A stretch of 63,171 nt of DNA from Parvularcula sp. (GCA_002704915.1 PAIP01000084.1:71689-134859); one strand, 5' to 3'. Positions 8,335 to 17,630 are shown, counted from the first letter of the stretch. Notes: a model not told the origin generated them from the letters alone. Numbers and translations: made by a program.

Positions 8335-10728
8335 ATGAGCGAGACCGTTACCTATCCTGTATTGCCGCTGCGCGACATTGTCGTGTTTCCTGGCATGATT
8401 GTTCCGTTGTTCGTGGGCCGCGAAAAATCCGTGACCGCCCTCGAGAACGTCATGCAAAACGACAAGAAGATTTTGCTCGTAGCGCAAAAGGATGCGAGCG
8501 ACGACGATCCTGAAGTCGATGACATCTATGAAGTCGGCGTCATCGCGTCGGTCATGCAGCTTTTGAAGCTGCCCGACGGCACCGTAAAAGTGCTCGTCGA
8601 AGGGGAGTCGCGCGCCAAAATTCAAAACTATGTGCGCACCGAGGAATATTTCGAGGCGGAAGCCGCCTATGTGGAAGAGAGTGAAAGCGACGACGCTGAA
8701 CTCGAAGCGCTGTCGCGCTCCGTCGTCGCCCAGTTCGAATCCTATGTGAAACTCAACAAGCGCGTGCCGCCCGAAGTGATCGTCTCGATCGGCCAGATCG
8801 ACGATTATGCGAAACTTGCGGACACCGTCGCCTCGCATCTCAATATCAAGATCAATGAAAAGCAGGAGCTTCTCGAAATCGTCGGCGTCGCCGAGCGGCT
8901 TGAGCGTGTCTACGCCCTCATGGAAGGGGAGATGAGCGTCCTGCAGGTTGAGAAGAAAATCCGCAATCGCGTCAAACGCCAGATGGAGAAGACGCAGCGC
9001 GAATATTATCTCAACGAACAGATGAAAGCGATCCAGAAAGAACTCGGCGAGGGCGATGACGGCCGCGACGAGCTTTCCGAGATCGAGGACAAGATCAAGA
9101 AAACCAAACTGTCGAAAGAAGCCCGGACCAAGGCGGAAGCGGAGCTGAAAAAGCTGCGCCAGATGAGCCCTATGTCGGCGGAATCGACCGTTGTCCGCAA
9201 TTATCTCGACTGGCTCACCTCGATCCCGTGGAACAACCGGTCGAAGGTCAAATCCGATCTGAAAAAGGCCGAGGAAGTGCTCGATCACGATCACTACGGC
9301 CTTGAGAAAGTGAAAGAGCGGATCGTCGAATATCTCGCCGTGCAAAAGCGGATGAACAAGCTCAAAGGCCCGATCCTGTGCCTCGTGGGCCCGCCGGGCG
9401 TCGGCAAGACCTCTCTCGGCAAGTCCATCGCCGAAGCGACCGGCCGCGAATTTGTGCGCGTGTCGCTTGGCGGCGTGCGTGACGAAGCGGAAATCCGCGG
9501 TCACCGCCGGACCTATATCGGCTCCATGCCGGGCAAGATCATTCAGTCCATGAAGAAGGCGAAGAAGTCGAACCCGCTCTTCCTGCTCGATGAGATCGAC
9601 AAGATGGGCCAGGACTTCCGCGGCGATCCGGCCTCGGCGCTGCTCGAAGTGCTCGACCCCGAACAGAACGCGACCTTCGCCGACCATTATCTGGAAGTCG
9701 ATTACGACCTTTCGGATGTGATGTTCATCACCACGGCGAACTCGCTCAACATGCCGCAGCCGCTGCTCGACCGGATGGAGATCATCCGCATTCCGGGCTA
9801 CACGGAAGATGAGAAGCTGCAGATTGCGCGCCGTCACCTCATTCCGAAGCTGCTCGAAAATCACGGGCTGAAGGAAGAGGAGTGGTCCATCGACGATGAC
9901 GGGCTGATGACGCTCATCCGCCGCTACACCCGTGAGGCCGGCGTCAGGAACCTTGAACGCGAGCTCTCGAAACTCGCGCGCAAGGCCGTGCGCGATCTCG
10001 AAACCGGCGCGGCGGAGAAAGTGGAAATCACGGCTGACAATCTCGGCGATTACGCCGGCGTGCCCAAGCACCGTTACGGCGAGATCGATCGGGAAGATCA
10101 GGTGGGCATTGTCACGGGCCTCGCCTGGACGTCGGTTGGCGGCGACATCCTCACCATTGAGGCGGTCAAAATGCCCGGCAAGGGCAAGATGACTCCGACG
10201 GGCAACCTGAAAGACGTGATGAAGGAGTCCGTTTCCGCGGCGTCGTCCTATGTGCGTAGCCGCGCCACAGCCTTCGGCATCGAGCCGCCGGTCTTCGACA
10301 AGACCGACATCCACATCCACGTGCCCGAAGGCGCCACGCCCAAAGACGGCCCTTCCGCAGGCGTCGCCATGGCGACCGCCATTGTCTCGGTGCTGACCGG
10401 CGTGCCGATCCACAAGGACATCGCCATGACCGGCGAGATTTCCCTGCGGGGCCGGGTGCTCGCCATTGGCGGCCTCAAGGAGAAGCTGCTCGCAGCGCTC
10501 CGCGCGGGCGTCAAAACCGTGCTCATTCCGGAAGAGAACGAGAAAGATCTCGCCGACATTCCGGACAATGTGAAAGAGGGCCTGAAGATCATTCCGGTCT
10601 CCACCGTGGACGAGGTTCTCGGTCATGCGCTGAGGAAGAAGCTGACGCCCATCGAATGGACCGAACCGGTGGAGCCCGCTCCGTCGCCGGACGAGGCCGG
10701 AGACGGGGCCTCGGTGGTCACCCACTAA
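8335..10728 (+). CDS. lon: ATP-dependent Lon protease
   Basis: Lon is a homohexameric cytoplasmic AAA+ serine protease that removes misfolded and regulatory proteins. The protein has 797 residues from the ATG at 8335, preceded by AAGGAG at 8323-8328; a TTG just upstream is less likely. The N-terminal substrate-binding LAN domain opens with [24 protein letters not shown] coiled segment follows ([21 protein letters not shown]), then Walker [10 protein letters not shown] and Walker [11 protein letters not shown]. The C-terminal protease domain carries the Ser-Lys dyad: Ser674 in DGPSAGVAM and Lys717 in GGLKEKLL. Length and motifs are all typical. A terminator follows at 10756. Confidence 0.98.
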   Translation: MSETVTYPVLPLRDIVVFPGMIVPLFVGREKSVTALENVMQNDKKILLVAQKDASDDDPEVDDIYEVGVIASVMQLLKLPDGTVKVLVEGESRAKIQNYVRTEEYFEAEAAYVEESESDDAELEALSRSVVAQFESYVKLNKRVPPEVIVSIGQIDDYAKLADTVASHLNIKINEKQELLEIVGVAERLERVYALMEGEMSVLQVEKKIRNRVKRQMEKTQREYYLNEQMKAIQKELGEGDDGRDELSEIEDKIKKTKLSKEARTKAEAELKKLRQMSPMSAESTVVRNYLDWLTSIPWNNRSKVKSDLKKAEEVLDHDHYGLEKVKERIVEYLAVQKRMNKLKGPILCLVGPPGVGKTSLGKSIAEATGREFVRVSLGGVRDEAEIRGHRRTYIGSMPGKIIQSMKKAKKSNPLFLLDEIDKMGQDFRGDPASALLEVLDPEQNATFADHYLEVDYDLSDVMFITTANSLNMPQPLLDRMEIIRIPGYTEDEKLQIARRHLIPKLLENHGLKEEEWSIDDDGLMTLIRRYTREAGVRNLERELSKLARKAVRDLETGAAEKVEITADNLGDYAGVPKHRYGEIDREDQVGIVTGLAWTSVGGDILTIEAVKMPGKGKMTPTGNLKDVMKESVSAASSYVRSRATAFGIEPPVFDKTDIHIHVPEGATPKDGPSAGVAMATAIVSVLTGVPIHKDIAMTGEISLRGRVLAIGGLKEKLLAALRAGVKTVLIPEENEKDLADIPDNVKEGLKIIPVSTVDEVLGHALRKKLTPIEWTEPVEPAPSPDEAGDGASVVTH

Positions 10729-10755
10729 GGCTTGATCAGCCTCTCAAACGAATCG

Positions 10756-10782
10756 GCCGCTCCCGAAAGGGGGCGGCTTTTT
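10756..10782 (+). terminator. Rho-independent terminator after lon
   Basis: The stem GCCGCTCCC (10756-10764) pairs with GGGGGCGGC (10769-10777) with one G-T wobble and a GAAA loop, then TTTTT at 10778-10782. Confidence 0.88.
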
Positions 10783-10992
10783 CGGGAAAAACCTTGAATT
10801 TCCGGGCTTTTTCGCATTTGCGAATGAAAATTCATGGAAAAAATTAGGTAGGAAAAGCATATACATAACCCGTATGGGGAAGGAAAACCCTTATTTTAAG
10901 CCATTTTTCCTTGGCTTTGGCCTCCGGCCCCCGCGTAAAATCGCGCCAGGTCGACAGTTTTCAATTCCCGAAACAACGGAAAGGCCGGAGGA

Positions 10993-11265
10993 ATGAACAA
11001 AAACGAATTTATCGATCGTGTCGCTGACATGGCCGACATGAGCAAAGCAGAAGCAGGCAAGGCGGTGGACGCCGTGTTCGACGCGATCACCAACGCCCTC
11101 AAGGCTGGCGACGATGTGCGCCTCGTGGGCTTCGGCACCTTCTCAGCCGCCAAGCGCAAGGCCCGCGAAGGCCGCAATCCGCGCACGGGCGAGACCATCC
11201 AGATCCCCGCATCGGTGCAGCCGAAATTCTCGGCCGGCAAGGGCCTGAAAGACGCGCTCAACTAG
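10993..11265 (+). CDS. hup: DNA-binding protein HU
   Basis: A 90-residue histone-like protein HU, a dimeric nucleoid protein that bends DNA without strong sequence preference. It begins MNKNEFIDRVADMADMSKAEAGKAV. The conserved loop LVGFGTFSAAKRKAREGRNPRTGETIQIPASVQPKF includes the DNA-intercalating arm. A GGAGG-type ribosome-binding site lies just before the ATG at 10993. The position directly after lon is the usual one in Proteobacteria. It is monocistronic, with terminators on both sides (10756 and 11291). Confidence 0.96.
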   Translation: MNKNEFIDRVADMADMSKAEAGKAVDAVFDAITNALKAGDDVRLVGFGTFSAAKRKAREGRNPRTGETIQIPASVQPKFSAGKGLKDALN

Positions 11266-11290
11266 GACGCGTCTTGCGACTGGCATTTGA

Positions 11291-11320
11291 AAAACCGGCG
11301 GGCGTTGTCCGCCGGTTTTT
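11291..11320 (+). terminator. Rho-independent terminator after hup
   Basis: A perfect 11-base stem AAAACCGGCGG (11291-11301) with CCGCCGGTTTT (11309-11319) and a seven-base loop, continuing into a T tract. It ends the hup transcript and could also work in the reverse direction. Confidence 0.92.
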
Positions 11321-11401
11321 CTTTTGGGCGAAGATTGATCCGCGAGGCGTCGCAGGCTAGGAGAAGCGCCCCCAGGCGCGAAAATGAGCGCCTTCGGGCA
11401 A

Positions 11402-11477
11402 GGGCGGTTAGCTCAGCTGGAAGAGCGGCTGGTTTACACCCAGTAGGTCGGCGGTTCGAACCCGTCACCGCCCACCA
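11402..11477 (+). tRNA. tRNA-Val (anticodon TAC)
   Basis: A 76-base tRNA with encoded CCA. The acceptor stem GGGCGGT (11402-11408) pairs with ACCGCCC (11467-11473), then ACCA. The anticodon stem GCTGG/CCAGT (one G-T wobble) encloses the loop TTTACAC, with the anticodon TAC at 11435-11437. The D-arm is GCTCAGCTGGAAGAGC and the T-arm is GGCGGTTCGAACCCGTC. This tRNA marks the end of the conserved housekeeping block. Confidence 0.95.
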
Positions 11478-11596
11478 TTTCCCTTTTGTTTCCTTGGAAA
11501 ATTTTATCAGTCTTCGGATTAATGTGGTGTTGCCCATGTCATGGCTCTTTGCCGTTGATGGGAGACAGATGGAGGAACTATCACTCAACCCCCCAG

Positions 11597-11842
11597 ATAA
11601 AGCTTGAGAACGCAAGGGAAGGCCGCCTCGACCGGTTTAAAGCTGCAGTCAGAAAGGTTCCGCAAGCCCTGTCCTGTCATATGCTTCGGGAGGGTGCGAT
11701 TATCTCTGGGAAAGGGCGGGCGAAAGATAAGGCGGCGTATCGGGCTTTGGGCCACGTCCTTGCGGCCTTGCCTGGCGTTGCGTAAAGCTCGACAATTCCG
11801 GTTATGAAGGAGGTCCAGGACACTTCGGCGCTGGCGATCACT
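11597..11842 (+). pseudogene. Decayed Lrp/AsnC-family regulator (C-terminal ligand-binding part)
   Basis: Reading across frames reconstructs the effector-binding domain of an Lrp/AsnC regulator. One frame gives IKLENAREGRLDRFKAAVRK followed by VPQALSCHMLREG (11597 to about 11696). A second gives CDYLWE (about 11697-11714), where the family has G-x-x-DYLL. The first frame resumes with GRAKDKAAYRAL and HVLAALPGVA, ending at a stop near 11783. A further frame gives SSTIPVMKEVQDTSALAI (11786-11839), matching the usual C-terminus. At least three frame changes are needed, and I find no N-terminal helix-turn-helix upstream. The gene is therefore dead and partial. It fills most of the gap between tRNA-Val and the LuxR-type regulator; the rest of that gap shows nothing. 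Confidence 0.6.
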
Positions 11843-11880
11843 GAGGCGCGGCGCTTTTTTCCTTGGGTTTATGGCTAGCG

Positions 11881-14559
11881 ATGACGGTTGATCACAATAT
11901 TCCGGACGTGCCCTGGCTGCTCGAATCCAAATTCGAGCCGAACAGGCCCAGGGTCGACCTTGTGCCCCGTAGCCGGCTTGTCACCCAGCTCAATGAAGCG
12001 GTCAACAAGCGCCTGGCGCTGATCGTGGCGCCCGCCGGATATGGAAAATCGTCCCTCTTGGGTCAGTGGGCCGCCGGCGTCGCCGAAAAGGGCATCCGTT
12101 ACGGCTGGCTCACGCTTGAGCAGGGCGAGGCGGATGAAAAGCAATTCCTCGCCTATATCGTCCTCGTTCTTGCGCGCGCGGGTGTGAAGCTCGATGAGCT
12201 TGTAACAGGCGCGCGCGACGGGTTTGCCGACGCCGCCACAAATGCGGTGCTGGCAAAGCTGGTGCGCTCGCTGAATGATGAAGAAGGGCAGATTGTCCTC
12301 ATTCTGGAGGATTATCACAGCGCCGAATGCGACGCCGTGAATGCGATCGTCAAACGCCTTATTCGTGACACGCTCTCACAATTTACGATCTTTATAGACA
12401 GCCGCCGCCAACCGAATATTGACGCCTTTTCCTTGATCGCTTCCGGGGATGCGATCGAAATCGACGCGCAACAATTGCGGCTTACTAAGGCCGAAACTCT
12501 TCTCGCTTTGCGCGATGTGACAGACGACAATAGCGGGCTTGAAATCTACGATCAGACCGAAGGCTGGCCCGTGGCCGTTCAGTTGGCGCGTGTTCAAAGA
12601 CGCAATGCGCCTGACGAGCCTATTCTGGCGGGCGTCGATGGCGGGCTGATCGCCTCCTATCTGACGGAGCAGGTTCTCTCGACCCTCGATGACGATACGC
12701 AAGAGCTTCTGTTAACGCTTGCCTTTCTGGAGCGGTTCAATCCTGAGCTGGTAAACTTCGTGCTGGATTCGCCAAAGGCCTGGGGGCGTATCGATTCCCT
12801 GTCTTCTTTCGCCGCGCTCATTGTTCCCCTGGATGCAAAAGGCGGATGGTATCGATTGCACCATCTGTTTGCTGAATATCTCAGGGAGATGCTGACCCGG
12901 CAAAGTCACGAAAAGGCGAAGTCGATATTGTTGCGGGCAAGCCGCTGGCATGCGGAAAAAAAACAATTGGTGGAAGCCGTGCGTTATGCCGCCAATGCCG
13001 GAGACTTTGGGGAATGCGAGGCGCTGATTCTTGCGGCCGGGGGCTGGAAAATCATTCTTCACGACGGCATTGGCGTTTTGCGCAGCGCTCTGCGTCTGCT
13101 GCCGGACGATGTCATCGCGTCCAGCGCGCGGCTGATGATTGCCCGCGCCTATTTGCACTGTAAGTATGGAGAGATCCCCGAGGCGCGCGCGATGCTGGAT
13201 GCGTCGGAGCTGATTGTCGATGAAAGGCGCCCGGAACTTTGCGACACGGACAAGCTGGTCGTTGAGTCGATGATTAATCTCTATGAGGATCGAACCTCTT
13301 GGACCGAAAGTCATTCGCGCATACGCAACCGGTACTCGGACCCCGACTGTCTTGATGCGCTGGGTTGGGGCACGATTCGATGCGAGGAAGTGCTGATCCA
13401 CTTGTCCCGCGCGGAATTTGACCTGGCGAGCGCCCGTTTGCGCGAGGCGTTCTCCTTCATGCGGCAAAGCGCTTCCGTTCTGGGGTTGAATTATTGTTAT
13501 ATCCACGCCGCGCATACGGCTTTCTACAAGGGCGATTTGGCCACGGCCGCGGCGAATGTTGAGCGCGCCGGGAAAATGGCGGATGAAAATTTCGGCTCGG
13601 ACAGTGGGTTGAAGGCGCTTGCATCGGTTTTGGGATACACGCTTCGCATCTGGAAAGGCGAATGCGACCGCAGCGAATGGCCGGCCTTCGAAGAAACCCT
13701 TTTCCATACGGTCGAGAATGATGGATGGGTTGATATCTATATGACAGGATTGCAAGCGGCGATCCTGTTCGCCCGTCAGTGCGGCGACGTGCAGGCGCCT
13801 TACCGTATTCTTTCAAAGATGCGCACATTCGCGCAACAGAGAAATCTCGACCGATTGTTGAAGTTTTGCGCCATGCATGAGCACGCCCTCACGGCGCATC
13901 ATGGCGGCGGCTATATCGCCGCGGCCGTTGCGCCAGACGCCGCGGGGCGTTTCTTGCAAGACTATCGTTACGAGGAAAATAAAAGAGATTGGCAGTCCTA
14001 TCTTTTGGGCGCGAGCGTGACCGCCGAGATGGGCAAGGAGGATAAACCGGACCGTTTTGGCCAGGCGTTGTCGCTGGCCGAAAATGTCGGCGCCGGCACG
14101 TGGACGCTCTACCTGCGATTGGCGCAATGTGTCGGTCATATCAGGCAAGGCGCCACGGATAAGGCGAAACAGGAACTCATTTCTTTGTTGAAAAGCGCGC
14201 TTCATGGCCGCGTGATGGGACCGTTTATCGGCAATGCAGAGATCTTGCGATTGTTGCCGGCGCTTCGTTCGGATCTCCATCAGCGGGAAGAAGAGCTGAT
14301 CACCCTGCAATTTATCCATGAAATTCTTGATCGCGCGAAGATGCTTAATCCTGTGCGCGACACCGGTTTGTTAAGCGAGCGTGAATATGAAGTGCTTCAA
14401 AAACTGGCTATCGGCATGTCGAACAAGGAAATTGCGCGGGCGCTCGAACTCACCGAGAATACTGTAAAATTTCATTTGAAAAGCCTTTTTTCAAAGCTGT
14501 CCGTGAACAAGCGCACACAGGCGGTTGTTGAGGCACAACGTCTGGGGCTGGTTGACTAA
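11881..14559 (+). CDS. LuxR-family ATP-dependent transcriptional regulator (MalT/LAL type)
   Basis: A large 892-residue regulator of the MalT-like type. The N-terminal STAND-type nucleotide-binding domain has Walker A as IVAPAGYGKSSLLGQW near residue 51 and VLILEDYHSAECDAV as the probable Walker B region. The middle (about 350-800) is helical and repeat-like, as in TPR-containing MalT proteins. The last 65 residues are a LuxR helix-turn-helix (LSEREYEVLQKLAIGMSNKEIARAL, ENTVKFHLKSLFSKLSVNKRTQAVVEA). I chose ATG 11881; TTG 11863 is in frame but less likely. Such proteins activate uptake and catabolic operons when a sugar or other ligand binds. The TonB receptor and hydantoinase operon downstream are the obvious targets (inference). 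Confidence 0.88.
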   Translation: MTVDHNIPDVPWLLESKFEPNRPRVDLVPRSRLVTQLNEAVNKRLALIVAPAGYGKSSLLGQWAAGVAEKGIRYGWLTLEQGEADEKQFLAYIVLVLARAGVKLDELVTGARDGFADAATNAVLAKLVRSLNDEEGQIVLILEDYHSAECDAVNAIVKRLIRDTLSQFTIFIDSRRQPNIDAFSLIASGDAIEIDAQQLRLTKAETLLALRDVTDDNSGLEIYDQTEGWPVAVQLARVQRRNAPDEPILAGVDGGLIASYLTEQVLSTLDDDTQELLLTLAFLERFNPELVNFVLDSPKAWGRIDSLSSFAALIVPLDAKGGWYRLHHLFAEYLREMLTRQSHEKAKSILLRASRWHAEKKQLVEAVRYAANAGDFGECEALILAAGGWKIILHDGIGVLRSALRLLPDDVIASSARLMIARAYLHCKYGEIPEARAMLDASELIVDERRPELCDTDKLVVESMINLYEDRTSWTESHSRIRNRYSDPDCLDALGWGTIRCEEVLIHLSRAEFDLASARLREAFSFMRQSASVLGLNYCYIHAAHTAFYKGDLATAAANVERAGKMADENFGSDSGLKALASVLGYTLRIWKGECDRSEWPAFEETLFHTVENDGWVDIYMTGLQAAILFARQCGDVQAPYRILSKMRTFAQQRNLDRLLKFCAMHEHALTAHHGGGYIAAAVAPDAAGRFLQDYRYEENKRDWQSYLLGASVTAEMGKEDKPDRFGQALSLAENVGAGTWTLYLRLAQCVGHIRQGATDKAKQELISLLKSALHGRVMGPFIGNAEILRLLPALRSDLHQREEELITLQFIHEILDRAKMLNPVRDTGLLSEREYEVLQKLAIGMSNKEIARALELTENTVKFHLKSLFSKLSVNKRTQAVVEAQRLGLVD

Positions 14560-14609
14560 CGCAAACTTTCTCGCCAAGGCTTGCCCGCGAAAAGATTGGG
14601 GAAGCGTCG

Positions 14610-15119
14610 ATGAAGGCCCGGTTTCAAACTGAATGCGGCGAATTCGAAATTCGCCTTTTCCTGAAAGAAGCGCCGAGAACGGCAGGCTATTTTCGCGATC
14701 TCATCTCAAAAGGCGCGCTTGACGGTTCGTTCTTTTTTCGGATTGTCGGCTCCGAAAACGCCTCCATGAGAAAAGAGAATCCGATTGAAGTCATCCAGGG
14801 AGGCTTGCGCGAAGAGGATGCGCAACCGGTTGCTCCCATCGCCCACGAGCCAACGTCGCAAACAGGTCTGAGCCATAAAAAATGGACATTGTCGACGGCG
14901 CGGCATGGCGCTGGCGAAACCTTTGGAAGTTTCTTCATTTGCATGCGCGATGAGCCGGAACTTGATTATGGCGGAAAGCGTCATCCCGATGGGTTGGGCT
15001 TTGCAGCCTTTGGCGAGGTGGTGAGCGGTTTCGAGACGGTAAACCGTATTTACGAGCGGCGAGAGGCTGAAGAATTCTTGAAAAACCAGATAGTTATCAC
15101 TCGCTGCGCATTGGTCTGA
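14610..15119 (+). CDS. Cyclophilin-type peptidyl-prolyl cis-trans isomerase
   Basis: A 169-residue protein with the cyclophilin fold: FQTECGEFEIRLFLKEAPRTAGYFRDLI at the N-terminus, SFFFRIVGSEN (the FHRVI region, with the catalytic arginine present), VIQGGLREED, GETFGSFFICMRDEPELDYGG and GFAAFGEVVSGFETVNRIYER. Isomerase activity is likely from the retained arginine and the SFFI segment. Compared with a standard bacterial enzyme there is extra sequence between the FRI and QGG motifs. There is no signal peptide, so it should be cytoplasmic. It starts about 50 bases after the LuxR-type gene and may share its transcript. A cyclophilin is an unexpected partner for a regulator and an uptake operon. 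Confidence 0.83.
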   Translation: MKARFQTECGEFEIRLFLKEAPRTAGYFRDLISKGALDGSFFFRIVGSENASMRKENPIEVIQGGLREEDAQPVAPIAHEPTSQTGLSHKKWTLSTARHGAGETFGSFFICMRDEPELDYGGKRHPDGLGFAAFGEVVSGFETVNRIYERREAEEFLKNQIVITRCALV

Positions 15120-15143
15120 GGATCGCCGCGGGGCGCGCGCCCG

Positions 15144-15161
15144 ACTACCTGAACGGGTAGT
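15144..15161. promoter_or_regulatory. 18-bp dyad upstream of TonB receptor, candidate LuxR-type operator
   Basis: ACTACC-TGAACG-GGTAGT is a perfect six-base inverted repeat with a six-base spacer, about 115 bases before the TonB-receptor start. Its size and TACC/GGTA half-sites resemble binding sites of GerE/NarL-type helix-turn-helix proteins. The LuxR-type regulator at 11881 is the likely protein. This is inferred from position and symmetry. Confidence 0.45.
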
Positions 15162-15277
15162 GTGGCTTGTGCGGCTCACCCGATTTACCGAGCCTGGCAA
15201 CTCTTTTTAACAATTGTGTGACCCCACAGAATGCTGACACTTTTCGATCAGTATTTCACCAACGGGAGGGGTTCCCA

Positions 15278-17527
15278 ATGACCAGAGCCAATCGAATTTT
15301 TCTTGCCGCCTTATTGGGGGGCACATCCTTGTCGGCGGTGACGAGCGCGCCTGCGTTGGCCCAAAGTGAAACCAGCGCGACCGACGATGTGATCGTGGTG
15401 ATTGGCCGTGGCCGGGAAGAAAACATCCAAGACGTTCCTATTTCGGAAACGGTCTTCACGGCGGAGCTTATTAAGGACGCGCGCATCGATCAGGTCGATG
15501 ATTTCTTCGCGCTGACGCCTGGAGTGACCTTTGCGAATGCTCAGGACTCAGGAACCAGCTTCATTACAATCCGCGGTGTTTCACAGGTTCGCAATGGCGA
15601 AGCGCCGGTCGCCGTGGTCATTGACGATGTGCTGCAGGTCAATTCCAGGTCATTTGACCAGCCTCTCTTCGATATTGATAGCATCGAAGTCTTGCGCGGG
15701 CCGCAGGGCGCGCTTTATGGCCGGAATGCTACAGGCGGCGCCATCATCATCAATACCGCCATGCCAACCGACGAATTCGAAGGTTACGGTCAGGTGAGTT
15801 ACGGGCGCGGCCAGGACATTCAGCTTGAAGGATCGGTTTCGGGCCCGATCGTGCCGGGGCGCATTCTCGGTCGCATTTCTGCGCGCTATTCAGATCGTGA
15901 CGGAGTCCTTGAAAACGTTATCCTCGATGAAAAAGTCGATTATAGCGAAGATCTTTCCCTTCGCGGCCATTTGCGTTTTATCGTGAGCGACGCCGTCACG
16001 GCCGACTTGCGGGGGTCGTTGGTGAGAACAGAAGGCGGCGCGCTGAACTACACCTATCAGCCGGCGATCGTCGATAAAACGACCGGACTTCCCACCGCAT
16101 TCGATTTCACGATTGCGGACGCCGATTTGGTCGAGCGCGAGTTTACGGCGAACAATCTCGGCGTTGACGAGCGCGATGCGGAACAGGTTTCGTTGCGCAT
16201 CAACGCGGATTTAGGCTTTGCAACGCTGCGTTCAGTTACGGCCTATGATCATATCGAAGAAACGACATTCAGCGACCAGTTTCCCTATACGGCCGCGAGC
16301 ACGGTGACGCCGGCGCCGCCATTTCCGCTTGGGGACGGCATTCAATCGCAGCATATTGAAGTCGAGGCGTTCAGTCAGGAATTGCGCCTGACCTCTCCGG
16401 ACGACCAGGCGTTCCGCTGGATGGTGGGCGCATATTATGTGGCGACCGACCGTTTCATCAATTCGTCTATTTACAACGATCTTGAAAATGGTTTGCCAAC
16501 CATATCCAAGCGGCTGCCGGTTTTTGATCCTTTGGCGCCTCAGACAAGTTTCATTGCAGACGATAATAACAACGAGGCATGGGCTTTGTTTTTCAACGCA
16601 GCTTATGATCTGACGGATCGTCTCGAACTCGCATTTGCCGGCCGTTACGACAAAGACAGCCGCGAACAGCAGGTTTCTCCTCTCCAGGGGAACTATGTTA
16701 ATGGCGTTCTCGTCTCACCGACCGGCGTGCCGGGCTCGCTGAATACAGCCGAGTTCGATTTGTTCCAGCCGAAGATAACGGCGCGTTACGCTGCGCTGGA
16801 TAATCTCAACCTTTACGCATCATGGGGCAAAGGCTTCCGCTCGGGCCAGTTTAACCAGAATGGCGTCGGCGCCGTCGCCGCCGGCGCTGGCGTTATGGGC
16901 GTTTCCGATCTTCTGCCCCAGGAAGAAACATCCACCTATGAACTCGGCTTTAAGTCCACGCTTATGGATGGCGTGACGCTTAATGCCTCCGGCTACCGGA
17001 CAAAGGTCGACAACGCGCCTTATTTTGTGTTTATCGGCGCCGTCAGCGCGCAGGTTCTGGTTCCGGTCGATGAGATCGAGATCTGGGGCGGCGAGGTGGA
17101 GCTCACCGCCAATCTTTATGACGGCCTCGATTTCTACGCCGCCTTCGGCCTCGCCGACAGCGAGATTCAGGAGTATACGGTCAATCCTGCGGCCGTCGGT
17201 AATTATGCGCCGTATGTTGCGAAAACGACATTCAACACCGGTCTTCAGTATCGCACGCCGATTACGAGTTCGATCGGCATTTTCGGCCGCGTCGATTATG
17301 AGCGCCGGGGCGAGCAATTCTGGGACCCCGAAAACACGACGGCGCGCTCGGCGCTGAACCTCGTCAACGCGCGGGCCGGCTTTGAGGCGAATGACGGTTC
17401 GTGGGCGCTGACAGCGTCCGTCGATAACCTCACCGATGAAGTCTACAACTCTGAATGGGTCCTTGGCGGCTTCGCAAATGCCGGCGTGCCTCGCTTGTGG
17501 CGGGTCGATTTGCGCGTGAATTTCTAA
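15278..17527 (+). CDS. TonB-dependent outer-membrane receptor
   Basis: A 749-residue outer-membrane receptor from the ATG at 15278, which has a GGGAGGGG ribosome-binding site. The signal peptide ends ...SAPALAQSE. The plug domain begins at VIVVIGRGREENIQDVPISETVF, includes ITIRGVSQVRNGEAPVAVVIDDV and has the signature IEVLRGPQGALYGRNATGGAII. The barrel runs to the terminal aromatic residue in WRVDLRVNF, as needed for Omp insertion. The general type is that of sphingomonad and caulobacter receptors with unassigned ligands. It directly precedes the two hyuAB pairs on the same strand, so the hydantoinase substrate, or a complex containing it, is its probable ligand. A strong hairpin sits between this gene and hyuA. 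Confidence 0.93.
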   Translation: MTRANRIFLAALLGGTSLSAVTSAPALAQSETSATDDVIVVIGRGREENIQDVPISETVFTAELIKDARIDQVDDFFALTPGVTFANAQDSGTSFITIRGVSQVRNGEAPVAVVIDDVLQVNSRSFDQPLFDIDSIEVLRGPQGALYGRNATGGAIIINTAMPTDEFEGYGQVSYGRGQDIQLEGSVSGPIVPGRILGRISARYSDRDGVLENVILDEKVDYSEDLSLRGHLRFIVSDAVTADLRGSLVRTEGGALNYTYQPAIVDKTTGLPTAFDFTIADADLVEREFTANNLGVDERDAEQVSLRINADLGFATLRSVTAYDHIEETTFSDQFPYTAASTVTPAPPFPLGDGIQSQHIEVEAFSQELRLTSPDDQAFRWMVGAYYVATDRFINSSIYNDLENGLPTISKRLPVFDPLAPQTSFIADDNNNEAWALFFNAAYDLTDRLELAFAGRYDKDSREQQVSPLQGNYVNGVLVSPTGVPGSLNTAEFDLFQPKITARYAALDNLNLYASWGKGFRSGQFNQNGVGAVAAGAGVMGVSDLLPQEETSTYELGFKSTLMDGVTLNASGYRTKVDNAPYFVFIGAVSAQVLVPVDEIEIWGGEVELTANLYDGLDFYAAFGLADSEIQEYTVNPAAVGNYAPYVAKTTFNTGLQYRTPITSSIGIFGRVDYERRGEQFWDPENTTARSALNLVNARAGFEANDGSWALTASVDNLTDEVYNSEWVLGGFANAGVPRLWRVDLRVNF

Positions 17528-17540
17528 CGCTCCCTCAGGC

Positions 17541-17570
17541 GCGCCGCGCTCATCTTATGGAGCGCGGCGC
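17541..17570 (+). other. GC-rich intercistronic hairpin between TonB receptor and hyuA
   Basis: A perfect 11-base stem GCGCCGCGCTC (17541-17551) with GAGCGCGGCGC (17560-17570) and an eight-base loop, not followed by a T tract. It is more likely an mRNA 3'-protecting or processing stem, giving more receptor than enzyme, than a full terminator. Confidence 0.6.
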
Positions 17571-17630
17571 GGCGCATATTCAGGGAGGAGACCAGACTTA
17601 ACGAACAATAATCGAAAGGCCTTGATAACG

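Noticed and set aside
8230-10725. Long open frame on the minus strand opposite lon
   Set aside because: It is a shadow of the high-GC codon pattern of lon; its sequence has no domain and lon is unmistakable.
11486-11785. A 99-codon frame with a C-terminal part that looks protein-like
   Set aside because: It is not an intact gene; its second half belongs to the decayed Lrp/AsnC domain and needs frame changes before and after, so it is listed as a pseudogene fragment only.
11889-11898. TGATCACAAT near the start of the LuxR-type gene as another GTGATCAC operator
   Set aside because: It lacks the leading GTG-GATC symmetry of the core (TTGATCACAA only), and lies within coding sequence.
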